A stretch of 64,000 nucleotides of DNA, from the NCBI GenBank assembly GCA_030615605.1, contig JAUWYY010000001.1:239183-303182 (forward strand), read 5' to 3'. Below the pieces are notes generated by a model, which worked only from the letters and a program-made list of their open reading frames with translations, had not been told where the DNA came from and did no database searches. This stretch comes from a bacterium (lineage in GTDB: Bacteria; Armatimonadota; Zipacnadia; Zipacnadales; Zipacnadaceae). Below are positions 26,423 through 34,406 of this stretch, one piece after another (within the stretch, counting starts at the first letter, position 1; each line of letters opens with the position of its first letter). A program made the position numbers and the translations under genes.

Positions 26423-27706
26423 ATGTCACGATTGACCGGCGGCCAGCGGTTTTCGTGTTTGATTGTTCTGGTAATACTATTTGTACTCTCTTCAGTAGTA
26501 CTCGCCCAGCCTCCCGCTTCTCCGTCCGACCCTGATGCTGAATCCCTATGTGTCGTGAACGGTAATCCCATTACCCGCGCCAGTCTGAACAAGGCTGTGC
26601 AACAAGAGTGGGGCAGGAAGATTCTTGAGAATCTGATTGAGCAAGAGTTGATATTCCAGGCGGCCCGCACCAGAGGATTAACCATTTCGGAAGAGGAGTT
26701 CGACGCCCGCCTGAATGCCGTGAAGTCCGAGTACGAGTCGCTGGAAGAGTTCAATGCGATGATGGCAAAGCGGGGCATCAAGGGCCCAGCCTTCCGCCAG
26801 CAGCTTCGCGGCCAGATGCTGCTGGACAAATTTGTCGAGCAGATTGGCAAAGTAACTGAGGAAGATGCGCGTGCTTATTATGATGACCACCTCAGCTTCT
26901 ATCAGGCACCGGAGCGCCGGCACGTGCACGCCATCATCGCCGAAGACGCCGAAGAGGCATACCAGGCCCGGCAACAGGTGGCTGGTGGCGCCGATTTCGA
27001 TACAGTTGCAGCAGATATCGGCACGGAGATGGCTGGTGACTGGGAGTGGCTGATAAAAAAGGACTTGCGTAACCCGCTGATTCGGGAGACTGCCTTCAGC
27101 CTCAACCCCGGCGATGTCAGCAACCCAATCTTCGTCGACGATCAGTACTATGTACTGTGGGTGGAGGAGGTCCGAGTTGGTATTGATCAGAGTTTTGAAG
27201 AGGTAGCCGACGAGATCATAGCCAGTATCCGCACAGAGCGAGGGATTACTCCGGAAAGTGTTGTAGCAGGACTGTGGCGCAACGCCGAGATCAGCGTTCC
27301 CTGGCGCGCCTACTACTACCTGGAAGAAGAATACGAGCAGCTTGACCAGATTAAGGTCACCGTAAACGGCAAGCAGGTGGAGATGTCCATCGCCCCGATG
27401 ATTCTCGACAACGGCCATATGCTGGTCATGGTCAAGCCACTGTTGGATGCGATAGGTGCAAAGATCACCTGGGATGCGGACCAGCAGAGGATGACGGCAG
27501 TCACCAAAGCCGGGACTATTCAGGTCACGGTCGGTTCTGTTAAGGCCAGATCGGGCGATCGGGTCATTCTGATGAAAGAGCCGCCCCAGATTCGCGGGGG
27601 CAATCTGCTGATCTCACCCCGGCCGGTCGTCTCGGCACTGGGTGCAACCGTTAAGTGGGATGCCACCAGCTACACCCTCAATATAGCGACTGAAGGCGCA
27701 GAGTAA
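26423..27706 (+). CDS. Secreted SurA/PpiC-like peptidyl-prolyl isomerase with stalk domain
   Basis: A 427-residue exported foldase. A signal peptide occupies about 1-30 (hydrophobic core LIVLVILFVLSSVVLA). A SurA-N-like helical domain follows (about 40-150) with VTEEDARAYYDDH. A PpiC/parvulin-like domain (about 155-250) begins RRHVHAIIAEDAEEA and includes FDTVAADIGTEMAGDW. The C-terminal 115 residues match the copper-amine-oxidase N-terminal-like stalk (two repeats, VNGKQVEMSIAPMILDNGHMLV and PRPVVSALGATVKWD). AAAGGGAGGGG at 26404-26414 sets the ATG at 26423; a longer frame from 26348 is not used. Probably assists folding of exported proteins. Confidence 0.88.
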   Translation: MSRLTGGQRFSCLIVLVILFVLSSVVLAQPPASPSDPDAESLCVVNGNPITRASLNKAVQQEWGRKILENLIEQELIFQAARTRGLTISEEEFDARLNAVKSEYESLEEFNAMMAKRGIKGPAFRQQLRGQMLLDKFVEQIGKVTEEDARAYYDDHLSFYQAPERRHVHAIIAEDAEEAYQARQQVAGGADFDTVAADIGTEMAGDWEWLIKKDLRNPLIRETAFSLNPGDVSNPIFVDDQYYVLWVEEVRVGIDQSFEEVADEIIASIRTERGITPESVVAGLWRNAEISVPWRAYYYLEEEYEQLDQIKVTVNGKQVEMSIAPMILDNGHMLVMVKPLLDAIGAKITWDADQQRMTAVTKAGTIQVTVGSVKARSGDRVILMKEPPQIRGGNLLISPRPVVSALGATVKWDATSYTLNIATEGAE

Positions 27707-27850
27707 CAGCATAGCAATCAGTAGCGCTGTCTAGGCAACTGCCACCTTGATTGCTTTCAGATCAGATCGCCCACCCCAGCTTGCGCTGCCAGGCCAATGT
27801 GGGGGATGTCTGGAGTCTGGTGGCCCAGGGCGACTCCGGCTGCTAGGGTC

Positions 27851-28345
27851 TCAGACTCGCTGCTGGCTCGCCGGTGACAAGTAGTACAGCACAGGCCGCA
27901 GCAGCGCAACAAGCGGAGCAGCCACCAATCCCGTCATCACAGCCTGGCTCACCGTTGCCGTCAACCATGGCCCCAAACTGGCCGGGGGCAGGAATAACAG
28001 TTCTACTATGTTCATTAGCATGGCTGCTGCCGCCGCCACGAGCATTGCTATGGGTATGTAGTCGGGGAAGATTCTTCCCCCCAGCAGCCCCAGGATGGTA
28101 CCCGCCCCCATGTGGCTGACGAACAAGCCTCCCAGCGGTGTACTTCCCAAAGAACCAACGGCCAGAGCAGTGACCAATCCTGTCCAGCAGCCTTCGAGGG
28201 GGCCACGGGTCAGTCCGACGACTACCAGCAATATCACAGCCAGATCCGGGGGCTGCTCGAACAAGCGCAGCCACGTCGGCCAGGCAAACTGCCAGGCACC
28301 CAGTAGCATCGCCAGGGCAAATTCAGTCAGGTAGAGCCAAAGCAA
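27851..28345 (-). CDS. mreD: Rod shape-determining protein MreD
   Basis: A 164-residue polytopic membrane protein with about five helices, third in mreB-mreC-mreD order. MreD is poorly conserved; the call rests on size, topology and position. The start is TTG 28345 with GGAGGAG 9 bases upstream. It works with MreB, MreC, RodA and PBP2 in lateral wall growth. Confidence 0.85.
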   Translation of the reverse strand: MLWLYLTEFALAMLLGAWQFAWPTWLRLFEQPPDLAVILLVVVGLTRGPLEGCWTGLVTALAVGSLGSTPLGGLFVSHMGAGTILGLLGGRIFPDYIPIAMLVAAAAAMLMNIVELLFLPPASLGPWLTATVSQAVMTGLVAAPLVALLRPVLYYLSPASQQRV

Positions 28346-28370
28346 AACCGTCGTCTCCTCCAGTAGACGC

Positions 28371-29222
28371 TTACGGCTGCGGAACCACCCAGACGTATGC
28401 TAGGCGCTGGAAATCAACGAATGGTCTTACAGTCGCGACCACCGTCTGCGCCTGCTCGGTGGAAACATCCACGGCTTCAACCACTCCGACAGGTATGGCG
28501 GCCGGGTAGATGCCGTCTTGGCCTGAGGTAATGATGACATCGCCGATACGAATGTCGGCGTGGTGGCGCAAATACTGCATCGAAAGTCGGTCAGGCCAGC
28601 CCTCGTTCCATTGGCGGGCCGGTTTTATGACGCCCTCGGCCCGGCTACGTTGGACTCGCGCGCCCAGGCCATGTTGGGGATCTATGATCAGCAGGGCCAG
28701 GGCAAGTCTGCCTTTCACCTCAATCACTCGGCCCACCAGGCCTGCTGCCTCGCGGACGATATCACCTTTGTGAACCTCACGATTCGGGGGGATGATGCGA
28801 ATATGGATGCGGCAGCGTTGCTCGCCGCTGGCGCTGGTGCGGCCCACGACCCGAGCGGGAATATCCTTCACCGGTTGATCGGGTTCGAATCCCAGCTTCT
28901 CACGGAATGCCTTGTTTTCCCTGAAATACTCGGTCAGCAGGATATTTTCCGTCTTCTGTTCATCGCGCTCCCGGCGCAGACGGCGATTGTCCGCGGCTAA
29001 CGAGCCTGCTAGAAACACCGAGCGCCCCGTATCACGGACAACTTCATTGATCTTGGCGCCAGCCCTCATCACCGGCTCGCCCAGCGTCTGACAGATGTAC
29101 TCAGGCAGACTGATACGACCGTGGGCCCAGGCGGCGTGCTGCCACATCGTGAAGATCACAGCCACCGCCGCCATCAACAGTAATGGCTTGAAAGTTTTGC
29201 GGGTACTTGCGTCTAAGCGCAT
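28371..29222 (-). CDS. mreC: Rod shape-determining protein MreC
   Basis: A 283-residue bitopic protein: one N-terminal transmembrane helix (about 12-32), a coiled coil (about 75-110, LAADNRRLRRERDEQKTENILLTEYFREN) and a periplasmic beta-barrel pair with the family segments GRVIEVKGRLALALLIIDP and VITSGQDGIYPAAIPVGVVE. MreC links the MreB cytoskeleton to the elongation synthases. It lies between mreB and mreD. Confidence 0.95.
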   Translation of the reverse strand: MRLDASTRKTFKPLLLMAAVAVIFTMWQHAAWAHGRISLPEYICQTLGEPVMRAGAKINEVVRDTGRSVFLAGSLAADNRRLRRERDEQKTENILLTEYFRENKAFREKLGFEPDQPVKDIPARVVGRTSASGEQRCRIHIRIIPPNREVHKGDIVREAAGLVGRVIEVKGRLALALLIIDPQHGLGARVQRSRAEGVIKPARQWNEGWPDRLSMQYLRHHADIRIGDVIITSGQDGIYPAAIPVGVVEAVDVSTEQAQTVVATVRPFVDFQRLAYVWVVPQP

Positions 29223-29252
29223 ATCTAGCTGGTGACTCCTGATGAACGTTGG

Positions 29253-30299
29253 CTAGTCGAACGGCAGCTCTCCGAGCTGCTCTAGATACAGGGCAGTGCC
29301 TAACACAACACAATGCATGGGATTCTCAGCAACGTACACGGGTATATCCGTCTCGGCACTGATGAGCTGATCTATGCCGCGAAGCAACGCCCCGCCTCCG
29401 ACCAGAACGATGCCGCGATTCATAATATCTGCGGCCAACTCAGGAGGAGTAGCATCCAATGACTCCTTTACCACTTCAAGTATGGCCGCCACGGGTTCGG
29501 CACAAGCCTCGCGGATTTCCGCCGAGCTGACTACCACCTTGCGCGGTAGGCCAGTTATCACATCTTTGCCGCGTACCTGCATGGTCATCTCCTGGGGCAG
29601 GGGAAAGGCCGAGCCGATGTTTATCTTTATCTGCTCAGCGGTGGTCTCGCCGATATAGAGGTTGACCTCCTGGCGCAAATAGGTGGCGATGGCTTCGTCC
29701 ATTGCCTCACCGGCAATTCGCAGTGATCGCTGCGCACAGATCCCGCCCATGGAGATCACCGCCACCTCGCTGGTGCCGCCGCCGATGTCAACCACCATAT
29801 TGCCTACCGGCTCGGAGACCGGCATCCCTGCGCCGATCGCGGCGGCCATTGGCTCATCCATTATCCGGGTCTGCCATGCGCCGGCTTGCCGGGCGGCGTC
29901 TTCGACCGCTCGCCGCTCCACCTCGGTCACGCCGGACGGAACTCCAATGACGACCGAAGGGTGGACAAATAGCTGGCGATTGTGCACCTTGCGGATGAAA
30001 TAGCGAATCATCGCCTCAGTCACGTCGAAGTCGGCAATGACCCCGTTGCGCAAGGGGCGAATCGCGGAGATGCGCGCCGGCGTGCGGCCGACCATTCTCT
30101 TGGCATCGTTGCCCACAGCCAACACCTGGCCGGTCTGGTCATCAATAGCCACTACCGAGGGCTCATCCAGGACAATGCCGCGTTCGTGGACACACACCAG
30201 AGTGTTGGCAGTACCCAGGTCGATGCCCATGTTGCCCGACAAGCGCACTAGTCCGCCCAGCGTCTTGTGCAAGGCCCATTGAAATATGTTTCTTCGCAC
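29253..30299 (-). CDS. mreB: Rod shape-determining actin homologue MreB
   Basis: Actin-fold ATPase of 348 residues. Phosphate loop 1 [11 protein letters not shown] is near residue 25, phosphate loop 2 [16 protein letters not shown] near 170, and the adenosine motif [15 protein letters not shown] near 300. GTG 30299 with AGGAGG 5 bases upstream. It leads mreBCD and has its own promoter at 30472-30500. Confidence 0.97.
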   Translation of the reverse strand: MRRNIFQWALHKTLGGLVRLSGNMGIDLGTANTLVCVHERGIVLDEPSVVAIDDQTGQVLAVGNDAKRMVGRTPARISAIRPLRNGVIADFDVTEAMIRYFIRKVHNRQLFVHPSVVIGVPSGVTEVERRAVEDAARQAGAWQTRIMDEPMAAAIGAGMPVSEPVGNMVVDIGGGTSEVAVISMGGICAQRSLRIAGEAMDEAIATYLRQEVNLYIGETTAEQIKINIGSAFPLPQEMTMQVRGKDVITGLPRKVVVSSAEIREACAEPVAAILEVVKESLDATPPELAADIMNRGIVLVGGGALLRGIDQLISAETDIPVYVAENPMHCVVLGTALYLEQLGELPFD

Positions 30300-30471
30300 A
30301 CCGGCCTCCTGTCAATGTGGCTACCCCACCTGGCCCGTCAACGCACCAATCGCGGCAGCGCCCACAGCCGGGGGGTGAAGCCTGTTGCATCTAACCTGTC
30401 CTGGCCTGCCCGCCGGTCCAACCCAGTGTTTGCAGAGCATAAAGCACTTGTTCGATCAGCAAGCCGACTAC

Positions 30472-30500
30472 ATTATAATAGGAACTCCGTATTCACTCAA
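30472..30500 (-). promoter_or_regulatory. Promoter of the mreBCD operon
   Basis: On the minus strand TTGAGT (30495-30500) and TATAAT (30472-30477) are 17 bases apart. The start near 30465 leaves a leader of about 165 bases before mreB. The 30300-30687 gap otherwise shows no gene. Confidence 0.8.
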
Positions 30501-30687
30501 CAAAACTACGCGCCCGCCGAGCGGAAGCGGAGGGCAGAACTAATGGTTGCTGTCGGGCCCCAGGTGAGATCGGGTCGCTAATCATTTCTTGAACATTGTC
30601 TGGGCAAAGGGCTAGGCAACTTTGCTCCGATCAATATCTGGTCCGCATATGGTGCGGGTGCTCAGATGTTCGGCAGAGGTCTTGTCG

Positions 30688-31713
30688 TCAGACGATGATG
30701 TTAAGCTTCGCTCCACAGCTCTTGCACCTGCCGTCTTCGGTGACGTTGGCAGGATAGCTGGCGAACCCGGAACGATTTATCACGACTTTCCCGCACTTGG
30801 GACATTTGGTATCGGTAGTACCATCAATATGAATATTACCCACGTAAACATATTCTAGTCGCTGCTGGGCTATCTGGTAGGCATGGCGCAGAGTTTCGGC
30901 AGGAGTGGGGGGGGCGTCGAATGTGTGGGCGGGTTGGTATCGGGACAGATGCACCGGCATATCCTCGCGCACCGAAGCAGCCCAATCAAAGATTGCCTCG
31001 AGTTCCTCATCACTGTCATTGTAGCCGGGGACAATCAGGACAGTTATCTCCACGTGGCACTGTTGGGCGGCTATTTCTACGGTCCGCCGCGCCGGCCAGG
31101 CCTCTCCGTGGCATAGCTGTCGATAGAAGTCGTCGCTCCATGCCTTGATATCCACGTTCATAGCATCTACATAGGGCAGCAACTCGCGCAGCGGCTCTTC
31201 TTCGATGATCCCATTGGTGACCAGCACATTGACCATGCCTGCCTCGTGCACCAGGCTTGCGGTGTCATAAACATACTCATACCAGATCATTGGCTCGTTG
31301 TAGGTATAGGCAATGCCAATGTTGCCTTGCTGGCGCTGGCATTGTTGAGCCAGCACCAGAGCCTCTTCTGGCTCCAGATGCTGAGTAGGCGGCCGCTCCT
31401 GGGAGATCGTCCAGTTCTGGCAGAAGACACACGCTAAGTTGCAGCCAAAGGTGCCCAGCGAGAGGATGTCACTGCCCGGATGGAAGTGGTAGAGGGGCTT
31501 TTTCTCGATGGGATCCATATGGGCGGAGGTGATCTCGGCGTAATTCAGGGAGCGCAGTACCCCCTCGACATTCTTGCGTACCCCACATCTTCCCGTCTTC
31601 TCTGGCGGGATTCGGCAGTGCCAGGGACACAGTCGGCATTGCAAGTACTCCTCGCCAGCCTCATAGTAACGACACTCCACCAGTTCCTTATTCATAGCGG
31701 TGTGCAACTTCAT
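30688..31713 (-). CDS. amrS: AmmeMemoRadiSam-type radical SAM enzyme
   Basis: Radical SAM protein of 341 residues, pyruvate-formate-lyase-activating-enzyme-like. The cluster motif is CNLACVFC (CxxxCxxC) near residue 90. An N-terminal cysteine group (CRLCPWHC...GRCG) and a C-terminal zinc-ribbon (CPKCG...CKSCG, last 40 residues) are typical of the AmrS subgroup. The usual partners, AMMECR1 and MEMO proteins, are not adjacent. AGGAG precedes ATG 31713. The reaction of this subgroup is not settled. Confidence 0.88.
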   Translation of the reverse strand: MKLHTAMNKELVECRYYEAGEEYLQCRLCPWHCRIPPEKTGRCGVRKNVEGVLRSLNYAEITSAHMDPIEKKPLYHFHPGSDILSLGTFGCNLACVFCQNWTISQERPPTQHLEPEEALVLAQQCQRQQGNIGIAYTYNEPMIWYEYVYDTASLVHEAGMVNVLVTNGIIEEEPLRELLPYVDAMNVDIKAWSDDFYRQLCHGEAWPARRTVEIAAQQCHVEITVLIVPGYNDSDEELEAIFDWAASVREDMPVHLSRYQPAHTFDAPPTPAETLRHAYQIAQQRLEYVYVGNIHIDGTTDTKCPKCGKVVINRSGFASYPANVTEDGRCKSCGAKLNIIV

Positions 31714-31925
31714 TATGTCTCCTGGGCAGTGTCAAACTGTAGTGCTCCGATGGCATCAAATCCTGCGTCTTTGATGACGACCAAGTGTTGACGATGCTCC
31801 TCTGATGCGAGTGCGCTTGAGTAGCACATACCTTTCTTAACAGGAATTTCTCCCTGACTGCTCTGCTTGGATAGATCGAATCCTACGCCCACCCTATTCT
31901 CCCTGCCCAGGTGTTGAACCTTCAC
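31713..31925 (-). CDS. Small hypothetical ORF coupled to amrS (doubtful)
   Basis: A 70-residue frame ends in TAA that shares TAATG with the amrS start, the kind of overlap seen in coupled genes. The start (GTG 31925) has no ribosome site and the sequence matches no family I know. It could be a gene remnant or chance. Confidence 0.25.
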   Translation of the reverse strand: MKVQHLGRENRVGVGFDLSKQSSQGEIPVKKGMCYSSALASEEHRQHLVVIKDAGFDAIGALQFDTAQET

Positions 31926-31932
31926 AGGGATA

Positions 31933-31952
31933 GCCGGCCCGATGGGGCCGGC
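31933..31952. other. GC-only hairpin between the TPR gene and amrS
   Basis: An 8-pair stem GCCGGCCC/GGGCCGGC with a 4-base loop. No T run follows on either strand, so termination is uncertain. Confidence 0.45.
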
Positions 31953-31997
31953 CCAATAGCGGTGGTCAACCGGCGGGAATGACCTGGCGCGGATGAC

Positions 31998-33119
31998 TCA
32001 TTCAAAGCCACTGCGGGGAATAGCTGGGTTCCACCAGGTGGTGGCGAAGACTTGTGTCCACAGTTGTTGGGACGTGGGGGATTGGTCGCGCCTAAGCCAG
32101 TATGCGAGGCTCTCGCGGCTGGTGTTGCCTCGATACGCGACTACCACTCGTTTTCTTCGCTGTGAACTGGAGGTGTTAATCACACCCCGCACCGTAATGG
32201 CCGTCAAGTTCTGATCGGTGTTGATTGCGGTTGTGGCCACCGAGTAAGCCTGCCTGGCCGTGGTGTCAGCGATATTATCACTGTTGAGGTTGCGGGGAAT
32301 CTCGAAGGTAATCATGGCGTAGCCCAAGAACGGGTCTATAGCCACTGACACATCGTTGCGCATGGCGGTGCCGTCCGGCCAGGTCAGCGAGCCCAGCGTG
32401 CTCTCCAGAATTATATCCTGTTCGCTACGGGGCCCCTTCTCGATAATGGTAGTGGGCTCATCTTCCTGCTCGGGTCTTGGTGACATCGCACCGCCGGGCA
32501 CTGTACTGCGGACAGTTGGCTCAGTGCTCGATCCGGTGGGCAGCCGTGGGCTTGTGGCGGCGGAGCCACTGCGGACTTGCAGGGCCGGCGTTGTGGAACG
32601 GGCAGTGCTGCGGGGACTTCTCGTGCCTGGGGCTGCGCTACTCGATCCCGCCAGCCGCTGTGCGGAAGGCTGCTCCGGTCCCGACGGCGGCCCACCCGAG
32701 AAGGTCAGAGCGGCGATAACCACTGCAATTACTACAACTGCGCCAGCACTGGCCAGCGTTATCCACAGTTTGGTCCTCTGCTGTTCGGCCTGGGAGGCAC
32801 TTGTGGTCCTGCGGGGCTGCCCGGGCTGTTCCAGTTGCCGGATGAGCTGGGTGCGAGCCTCGCGCAACTTGTCTGCAGAGCTGCTGTCCCCCCGCTCGGC
32901 GCCCTCATGGTACCACTCCACTGCCTCCGGCCACGTCTGGCGCGCTGCATATATGTCACCCAGCAAAGTATATGTTTCGGCCCGGTCGGGGTAATCGTCG
33001 AACAATCCGCGAGCTCGAGCCAGGGCAGCGTCATAGTTACCTTCGTCTATTAGGTCTTCTACTGCCTGGATTTGGGGCTGCAGGTCTGGGCCTTCGTTGG
33101 ATTGGGTCTCTTCGTTCAT
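31998..33119 (-). CDS. TPR membrane-anchored protein, unknown function
   Basis: About 373 residues. One or two TPR motifs (about 18-85, with GNYDAALARARGLFDDYPDRAETYTLLGD-type spacing) are on the cytoplasmic side. One transmembrane helix follows (about 117-140), then a Ser/Thr/Pro/Arg-rich linker of about 100 residues, and a C-terminal folded domain of about 125 residues. The domain has the wording ITFEIPRNLNSDN and ITVRGVINTSS. I do not recognise that domain. ATG 33119 is 10 bases from GGAGG; TTG 33125 is an alternative. Confidence 0.7.
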   Translation of the reverse strand: MNEETQSNEGPDLQPQIQAVEDLIDEGNYDAALARARGLFDDYPDRAETYTLLGDIYAARQTWPEAVEWYHEGAERGDSSSADKLREARTQLIRQLEQPGQPRRTTSASQAEQQRTKLWITLASAGAVVVIAVVIAALTFSGGPPSGPEQPSAQRLAGSSSAAPGTRSPRSTARSTTPALQVRSGSAATSPRLPTGSSTEPTVRSTVPGGAMSPRPEQEDEPTTIIEKGPRSEQDIILESTLGSLTWPDGTAMRNDVSVAIDPFLGYAMITFEIPRNLNSDNIADTTARQAYSVATTAINTDQNLTAITVRGVINTSSSQRRKRVVVAYRGNTSRESLAYWLRRDQSPTSQQLWTQVFATTWWNPAIPRSGFE

Positions 33120-33138
33120 AGTCAATCCGCCTCCAGAA

Positions 33139-33630
33139 TCACTTGTTCAGCGGCTTCTCCATGCGCAGACGCTCGGTGCAGTAGCCAGCCTTAGTGTAGA
33201 AGCTGAGAGCCTGCTGGTTGCACACGCTGGCATCCAGCGCCGCCTTGGGAGCACCTTCAGCGCGAAACCACTCTTCGGCTGTCTCCAACAGTCTGAGGCC
33301 ATATCCTTGTCCTCGCAGCTTCGGAGCCACATACACATTCTTAATATACCCCACAAACTCGTCTATCATACTGGTAATCAGTGCTCCCCACACAAAGCCG
33401 CGCACCTGATCAGCTATCTCCAGCACCCACAACTGCTCGGCGGGGCTGCGATCTGCCGCGCGCAGTTGGCGGGCGAAGTCATTGAGAAACTTCTGGTTCA
33501 CTTCGAATCCGGGGAAGTTTCGCTCGTAGATTTCGTGTTGGAATTGCAGGACAGCTTGCAAATCCCGGCGCAGATCAAACTGACGAATGTGCACCTTTGC
33601 TACACTCCCTGTACTAGCTACCTTCGTCAA
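33139..33630 (-). CDS. GNAT-family acetyltransferase
   Basis: N-acetyltransferase of up to 163 residues. The acetyl-CoA loop is VYVAPKLRGQGYGLRLLETAEEW (motif A, RGQGYG) and the C-terminal CNQQALSFYTKAGY is motif B. The acceptor is unknown. The upstream start may be later than TTG 33630: a GTG about 13 codons in follows GGGAG. It overlaps the preceding DUF1232 gene by up to 17 bases. Confidence 0.85.
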   Translation of the reverse strand: MTKVASTGSVAKVHIRQFDLRRDLQAVLQFQHEIYERNFPGFEVNQKFLNDFARQLRAADRSPAEQLWVLEIADQVRGFVWGALITSMIDEFVGYIKNVYVAPKLRGQGYGLRLLETAEEWFRAEGAPKAALDASVCNQQALSFYTKAGYCTERLRMEKPLNK

Positions 33631-33937
33631 TCAGTCGGACGTGCTCTTCGACAACCTGGCGGGGGCATAGAGCCATGAAGGCCTTGGCAGCCATAATTAG
33701 CACGACGGTGTCGTCAAGTAGGCCCAATGGTGGCAGTGGTAAGAAGTCAAAGAGCATGTCGGTGGGCACCAACAGGTAGGCAACGCCGAGCACCAGTACG
33801 ATCTTTGGCGGCAGCGAAACTCGGCGGTCGGTGAACAGCCGCCAGTAAAGCTTGAAGAAGTTAGGCAAATGTAGTATGAACCGGGCGAGGCCCAGCGGGC
33901 TACTTCCGAAGCCACCACTCGAAGGGTCCTCAGCCAT
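33614..33937 (-). CDS. DUF1232 (YkvA-like) small membrane protein
   Basis: A 107-residue protein with the DUF1232 signature: LYWRLFTDRRVSLPPKIVLVLGVAYLLVPTDMLFDFLP followed by LGLLDDTVVL. Two hydrophobic segments. AGGAG stands 8 bases before ATG 33937, so the in-frame extension to 34006 is dropped. Members of this family have no settled function. Confidence 0.88.
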   Translation of the reverse strand: MAEDPSSGGFGSSPLGLARFILHLPNFFKLYWRLFTDRRVSLPPKIVLVLGVAYLLVPTDMLFDFLPLPPLGLLDDTVVLIMAAKAFMALCPRQVVEEHVRLIDEGS

Positions 33938-34028
33938 CTTCGTTGCTCCTATCAGTACAGTGAACGATTTCCACTTACATTCTACCCGTAAACCCCAGGG
34001 TTGCAATCCAGCCGTGGCGTCTACAACG

Positions 34029-34337
34029 CTACCGCCGCATGCCTACCAGCAGGCCGATCAGAAACCCGGCTGACAGCGGAAGATTGTAGGTGAAGGCATT
34101 CAAGCTGGGTGCCAGCCTGTCGGTGATTACACCCGCCCACGGCCGAATCAGCTCCAGTAAGCTTGTCCAATCCCAGTGCAGTATTTCACGGTACCCGAGG
34201 ATTTGGATAAGCACGAACACAATGACTATCAGGCAGCCCAGTGTCCGCGCGGCAGCGTTGATAGCCAATGAGGTTAACCAACCCAGCACTGCCCCGATTA
34301 TGAAGCTAATTGCAATTACTGTCAGATGACCGGGCAT
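34029..34337 (-). CDS. FUN14-like small membrane protein
   Basis: A 102-residue protein with three hydrophobic segments. The ending LPLSAGFLIGLLVGMRR matches the C-terminal glycine-rich helix of bacterial and archaeal FUN14-like proteins. No ribosome site is evident. Family assignment is moderate; function unknown. Confidence 0.6.
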   Translation of the reverse strand: MPGHLTVIAISFIIGAVLGWLTSLAINAAARTLGCLIVIVFVLIQILGYREILHWDWTSLLELIRPWAGVITDRLAPSLNAFTYNLPLSAGFLIGLLVGMRR

Positions 34338-34406
34338 AATTGGCTAGTCCGTGCCACTACTTGTCGTGAAGTGGACAGAGATTCGTGAGTTTCAGCCGCG
34401 CTCTGA

